Shown here one piece after another: positions 55,101-61,100 of a DNA stretch of 64,000 nt; the first letter of the stretch is position 1; the number at the start of each line of letters is the position of its first letter. A program made the position numbers and the translations under genes. A model generated the notes under the pieces. The model did not search any database and was not told the origin of the DNA. It saw only the letters and a program-made list of their open reading frames with translations. The DNA is from Epiperipatus broadwayi (Eukaryota; Onychophora; Udeonychophora; Euonychophora; Peripatidae): the NCBI GenBank assembly GCA_028023455.1, contig JAQFVV010012510.1:3513420-3577419 (forward strand), read 5' to 3'.

Positions 55101-58100
55101 TGTTACATCATTAAATCTCACTTTGCTTAAGGTTTGCAACATTACTATATATAAATATTTGTGCTTGAATATATGTGTGTAAATATTGAAAACATAAAGG
55201 GTTTTTTTTTTTTTGTATTAAATTAGAAAATCTTAACTACATTGTAAACAGGTAATCAGCAATTAAAACAGGTAATGCAAACTGAAATGACATGATCTAA
55301 TGAATAACACTAGTATTTGTCTGGTTTTCTAACTTAATACTTAAGTTGATATGTGAATAGTAAATCACATAAGTTTTCTGCCATACAAAAGTTTGTTGCC
55401 TAATTTATTATTCATATCAATCTGAGTCTTAAGAATTCATTGTAGATCATACAAATGCTATTTATTATCATCAATTTCAATCATCGATCCCCTGCAGAAT
55501 GAAGATCTCTCCAAGTTCAATCCATCTTCTCTGATACATTATTATTCGCTAAATCATAGAATTTCGCCTTGTTTTATTTAATAATTGTCTGATAACACGT
55601 TTTATTCTGGTTTAATACATGGAAAAAATCTGTTATATTTTTGATGTTCAAATCTCAAGTGATAATTCAAAGACGTTTTTGTACTTCAAATTTTCACATA
55701 TGAAAGTATTGAGCTAGAAGTGGATCCATGTTGTTGCTTAATGTAGATCAGACAAATACCATTGTTATTTGCTAGATCATGCGATTTCAGCTTAACACTA
55801 CCTGTTTTAATTGATAGCTGCCAATTACATCATTGCTGAGGTTATTTCCTAATTTAATATAAAAAAATTCCTGTTACATTTTTACAATTTACATCCTAAG
55901 TCCATTTAAATCTTTAATATATATTTATATACATTTGTGTGTGTGCACATTTCTGTATTTTTATTCAGCATTAGTAATATTTTATTGTATAAATAAAAAT
56001 TAATTACTACAGAAAGTATACTATATTTCTTTTATGTTCATTTTTATGCAAACTGCAATACATATAGCTTTGTTTTATCGCCTGAGATTTGAGATGAAAT
56101 CCAAATCAATTTGCTTTTTTGATTATATAGCTCTAAAACTAATCCAATAATTATATGCATTTATCACATATATTTTGCTCCCAAACACATAAAACTACTT
56201 GCCTTATAATTGACGTCATATATATGTACATTTAATATGTTTTTAATGGATGTTTAGATATACATATTTTGATGTGTGGAGTTATCCATTTATAATTACT
56301 GCTTTCCAATTAAGTAATTATAAATGGAAAGCACCACATATTGAAATATTTTTATTTAGAAATGCAATAAAAAGAATTAAAGAATCTTTATTATGAAAAA
56401 TTTATTATTCTGAAGTGTTGTGCATTTGAATACAGGAACTCAGAATACCAACAAATAAATCAATAAATGAAATTTAGATGCAGACTGGAATAATGATGAA
56501 ATATTATTAATAGTGAAAAGTTATTAAAACACTCCAACACAGTATATATAATTCACTTATGGTTCAATTCCCACAGCGCATGTAACAGCTTGCTGCTTTC
56601 TAGATGGTTTCCTTTGGCCCCAGTTTCCAGACACTTTGACTCGACTGCTCAAACTAACAGAGTTCTTTGGCTTCGTTCAGCTGCTGCTCACAATCATGCT
56701 GGTTCCACACTAGAGCTCTGCCCCATCACTTAAGCTTTTTTCAGCTACTGTCCATTAAAATCTCCCACCAATAGTGCACTTAGTAAATCCACTGGAATAC
56801 TTTGCTATATATGCTATTTATTTACGCAGTTTGGCCTCCGCAATCCAGGGTTCATGCTTGATTGTTATCAGTCTTGTTTTCCTCTTGGTGCTTTTGAATT
56901 AATTGGTTCCACTTCTATTGTATTGAGAAATATTAGTAATTAACAAATATTTCTTGGCATATACCAAATGCAATTTTCTTATCACATATTACGTAAATAT
57001 TTTCTCTCATCAGTTAGCGATCTAAAAAAAATATATGTGTCTAATATATTTTCCTTCCTTTTTCTGGAGTATAAAAAGACTTATTGAATTTCTATGTACA
57101 TAATTTTACCAACACAACATCATCCCCTCCCCTCACTTTAGAAAAAAAACCCTTATTCAAGTTAATAAATGTAACTTTGAAAATTATTTAATCTCTTCTT
57201 TTCCTTGTTCTTCGGTTTGTACATCTGGCAGTTCTCTGTCTAAAGTTTGCCTTTCTTATAAAAAGTATTTAAAAATGTCCATTTCATTTTTAATATCAAT
57301 CACTTGCAGTTTGGTCTGCAATGACACACTCATTTCATTTTTATCTTCCATATTACTGGTCAATTTGTTAAAACAATGTTTTTGGTGCTGTAACTGAATC
57401 TGAAAACTATTCACAGTCTGTTTGCAATTTAGTAATACCTATTAGATATGATCTAACTGCATTCTGTTTTCTCATCTCATGTTTGAGATATTGTCCTTGC
57501 AAATTGGTCCTATCCCTCACATTAATGTTTATCCCTATAGGTTTGAACCAGTCACATCTTATTAACGGACCACCATTTTTCTGTACTGTGTATATTGGGA
57601 AACTCATTGTTTTGTTGCAGTATTTTATCGGTAATATGTCAGAGCCTACTATTTCTATTATGTTGCCACTTACATCTACCGGCTTGATTGATGTTTTACA
57701 CATTTCAAGGTCTGCACAATCTCCGCTAATATATTTCCACAGTTTTTCTAAGATTATTGATATTCCTGACCCATGTCTATTTTTTTATTAACAAGTTGTA
57801 GCTGTAATGTAAATTTGCTCTGCCCCTTGGTTGATGCATAGTTAATGCTATAAGTGCTTTTATTTGTATCTAGGTTAATTGTCTTTCTTGACTATCAATT
57901 TCTGGTGTTTCCCTATACATTCTTGCTAGTGGCCTTTCTATTTACAGATATGGTATTGTTCATTTTTAAATGTACAGTCTTTTTTGATGTACCCTTGTTT
58001 TCCTCACCAAAAACACTTAATTTTTTTTCTAAAATCTTTGTTCATAAAGAAACTATTTTTAATTTCACACTTCGTCTTATAAACTGTTGTGCTGCTGTGA

Positions 58101-61100
58101 TTTTCATTACTAAACAGAGCTGCCTGTTCCACAGTGAGTTCATGTGCCACTCCCTTTGAAATTTAATTCTACATTGGCAAGCAGGTTTTGTTCCCGGAGT
58201 CTCTCTTTCAACATGCCCAAATTAATTGGTCTAACAGAATTTCATCTACATAATCAACATATCCACACTCATTAAACAATTTTTTTAATGCGATTCCATA
58301 CTGTTTTATTGATTCACCCTTCCCTAGCCTCCTGTTTCATAATGCTAATCTGGCAATGTGTCTTGATAGTCTGGGGTTAAAATGTTTGCTCATCTTGTTA
58401 ATCAGTTCTTCATATCCTATTCCTTCTGCTATGAGTATTTCAAAATACTTATTTATAATGTCAATGACTTTTAGTCATGACACATTAAAGTGTCTATCTT
58501 TCTCTTATTATCTTTAATTCTGTTTAAAGAAATTTTCCAACTACTTGGCATACTTTGGCCAATGACATGCATTACTCACATCGAATCCTGTTATTATTGA
58601 CTGACCTAGCAACATTTTCCCTATGACTAAGATTGTTAACATTTTAAACTTATTTGCCATTCACAAGTTCAAGATGGTGATTGCACCAACTTGTGTATTC
58701 GAATATAGGCACTCTGAATACCAACAAATAAATCAATAATAAAATTTAGATATGGACTGGAATAATGATGAAATATTATTAGTAGTGAAAAGTTATTGAA
58801 ATACCCCAACACAGTATATATAGTTCACTTATGGTTCAATTCTCATGATGTATGTAATAGCGTGCTGCTTTCTGGATTTTTTTTTTTGTCCTCAGTTTCC
58901 AAACACTTTGTCTCGACTCCTTAAACTTGCTCTCTTCTGCTTACAATTCACTTTGGCTCCACACTAGAGCACTGTTCCATCACTTAAGCTTTTCCAGCTA
59001 CTATCCATTAAAATCTCCCACCAACAGTTAACTTAGTAAATCCACTGGAATCAGAACTACATACTTTGTTGTATACACATAAAGCAATTAACTTATTTAA
59101 AAGCTCTTTTTAATATTAAGGGTGTATGGGATGTAAATGGAATTGTGGTAAATGTTTAATATAAATATTTTGTTATCTTGTAGTTCTTTACACTTGAGAA
59201 GCTGCTTGCAACAGTGAAACCATTGGTTGTGTTTTAGACTTTATTTTCTTTGGGTAGTCTGAGGATGGGGATAATTTCTAGATAGAGATTTTAAATGCTT
59301 TCTCTTGTGACATTTATCGATAAAACTTGTTAAGAGTTATTAGCATGCTCATTATTTTAGTTTATAATTACAAGCTTATCAAATTAAGTCATGTGATGTA
59401 TGACTTTATTTTATTTACTATTATAGTTTTGCTTTTAAGTCTTAAACAATGTTACATTGCCAAGACTATTAATATATGGTATGGCTTAAGATTTCTCAGC
59501 CCCATATAGCTATTGAGTTAGATAGCTAGATTTGAATACATATAGGTATCTGAAAATTTCAGATTTTCTACTTAAAAGTTAACTATCAGATAAGTGCTGG
59601 CTTTGAGTTGGTATTTTGGATCTACTGTGTGAAATATCATACCATCTCACTGAGGATTGCCAATAGCATGAAACCGGTCTGAAGATGGGGATAATTTGTA
59701 GATAGAGATTTTAAATGCTTTCTCTTGTGGTATTTATCAATAAAGTTTATTAGATCTATTAGGACACTCATTATTTTAGTTTATAATTAGACTTTGTTTA
59801 CTATCTCTGTAATAGCATTTATTTTAGAGTATAATGAGGAATGGCCAATTACTACAGTAGTATTCAAGGATTATTGTTTGTTGCAGTACTCTAGTGACAA
59901 GTTACTCTATCTGTATTCAGCTAAAGAACTTGAACATACATAGTCAAACTATCACCTGGTTTCAGGCTAATTCTTTCTAAAATATGTCGTTATAATATTG
60001 ATATATTCAAATTGGAAACACAGCCAACAATGCCTGAAAGCAATTAAATAACTGTAGTATAACTGTCTATTATGGTTAGCTTGAATTTTGATGAAACTTG
60101 GAAATTTTTTTCAATTTATAATCATGCTTAGAATTTCTCTTTCAGATTGCTAACCCACAATCCCTCAGTTAACTATCGAATATTATTGAATAGCTAAATA
60201 ATAATTTCCAAATTGGAAATGATTTTTAGCTATGTATAGAGTAAATCAAAAATGAAAAACATTTAAATCATCCACAATTTGAAAGCCTGTGAGTATTGTC
60301 TTTCTCCTTGCTATTTTTTCATGAGAGCTCTGAAATGGGGAATTTAAAAGCTGTTTTATTTCTTTTATGCAAAATCATGATTCGTTAGATATTACATAAT
60401 CATTAAAATCTAAAGTCAGCATATTAAAATCTTTAGTTTTATGTAAAACCAATATCAATTATTTTACTTGAAAGTGTAATAAATATTATACACATTTATA
60501 TTTCATTTGATGTTTTATGTCTTTTATAGGAAACAAATACATATACAAATATTTCAATGATTATTTTTTCTAAGATTAACAAGTTATTTTTTAGCATATG
60601 GATTTTTTTAAAGACAACTTAATTAATAATATTTCATGAAGAATCTGTAAAAATTCCAACCAAGAGATAAATTCAGTCCTTCAATTCTAACATTGTAGCC
60701 ATAGATTTGATAGACATTCATTGTATGGTTTTATGGATTGTAAATGTCCACATCTGCATATATCATTCCTTGTTAAATTCCATTTGTGGCACAGATGAGC
60801 ACAATCCATGATAAGTCTCCAGTTACATACCAAGGAAGATCAAATTCAGCTGACTTTATTGTTGGATCTGGGAAAAGAAATTTGTTTGGAACATCATAAT
60901 TCCATTTTTTGTGCCATAATTCTTCAATAGTAGATTCTTAGTTGAACTTTCAAAAATCTTGAATTAAGACATGTCTTAGGGTGTAACTGTATTTTGAATT
61001 ATTGGCATGTCTAATATATTTTAACAGCTTTTTATACCTTTTTTGTGAGGTAACTTCTTTTCTGATATCTAATGAAGGAATGTATGAAAGAACAGGAAAC

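Larger units (their letters stand above)
56419..59080 (-). mobile_element. Ty3/gypsy-like LTR retrotransposon, non-autonomous, minus strand
   Basis: Two direct repeats of about 385 bp (56419-56810 and 58692-59080) share GAATACCAACAAATAAATCAA, AACACAGTATATAT, CACTTAAGCTTTT and many other blocks, with about 15-20% differences by eye plus indels. On the minus strand, TGGTGCAATCACCATC next to the right LTR is a plausible primer-binding site, which makes 58692-59080 the 5' LTR. The 1.9-kb interior holds gag and protease relics only; reverse transcriptase and integrase are absent. It is antisense to ACY1. Confidence 0.85.

Noticed and set aside
57118-57130. Possible extra ACY1 exon in intron 11
   Set aside because: Exons 11 and 12 already join in frame at LLK|GG without missing residues, so nothing needs to be inserted.
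57483-57791. Plus-strand open frames of about 100 codons at 57483-57791 and 57854-58159
   Set aside because: They are antisense shadows of the protease and knuckle region of the minus-strand LTR element; composition is typical of reverse-strand noise.
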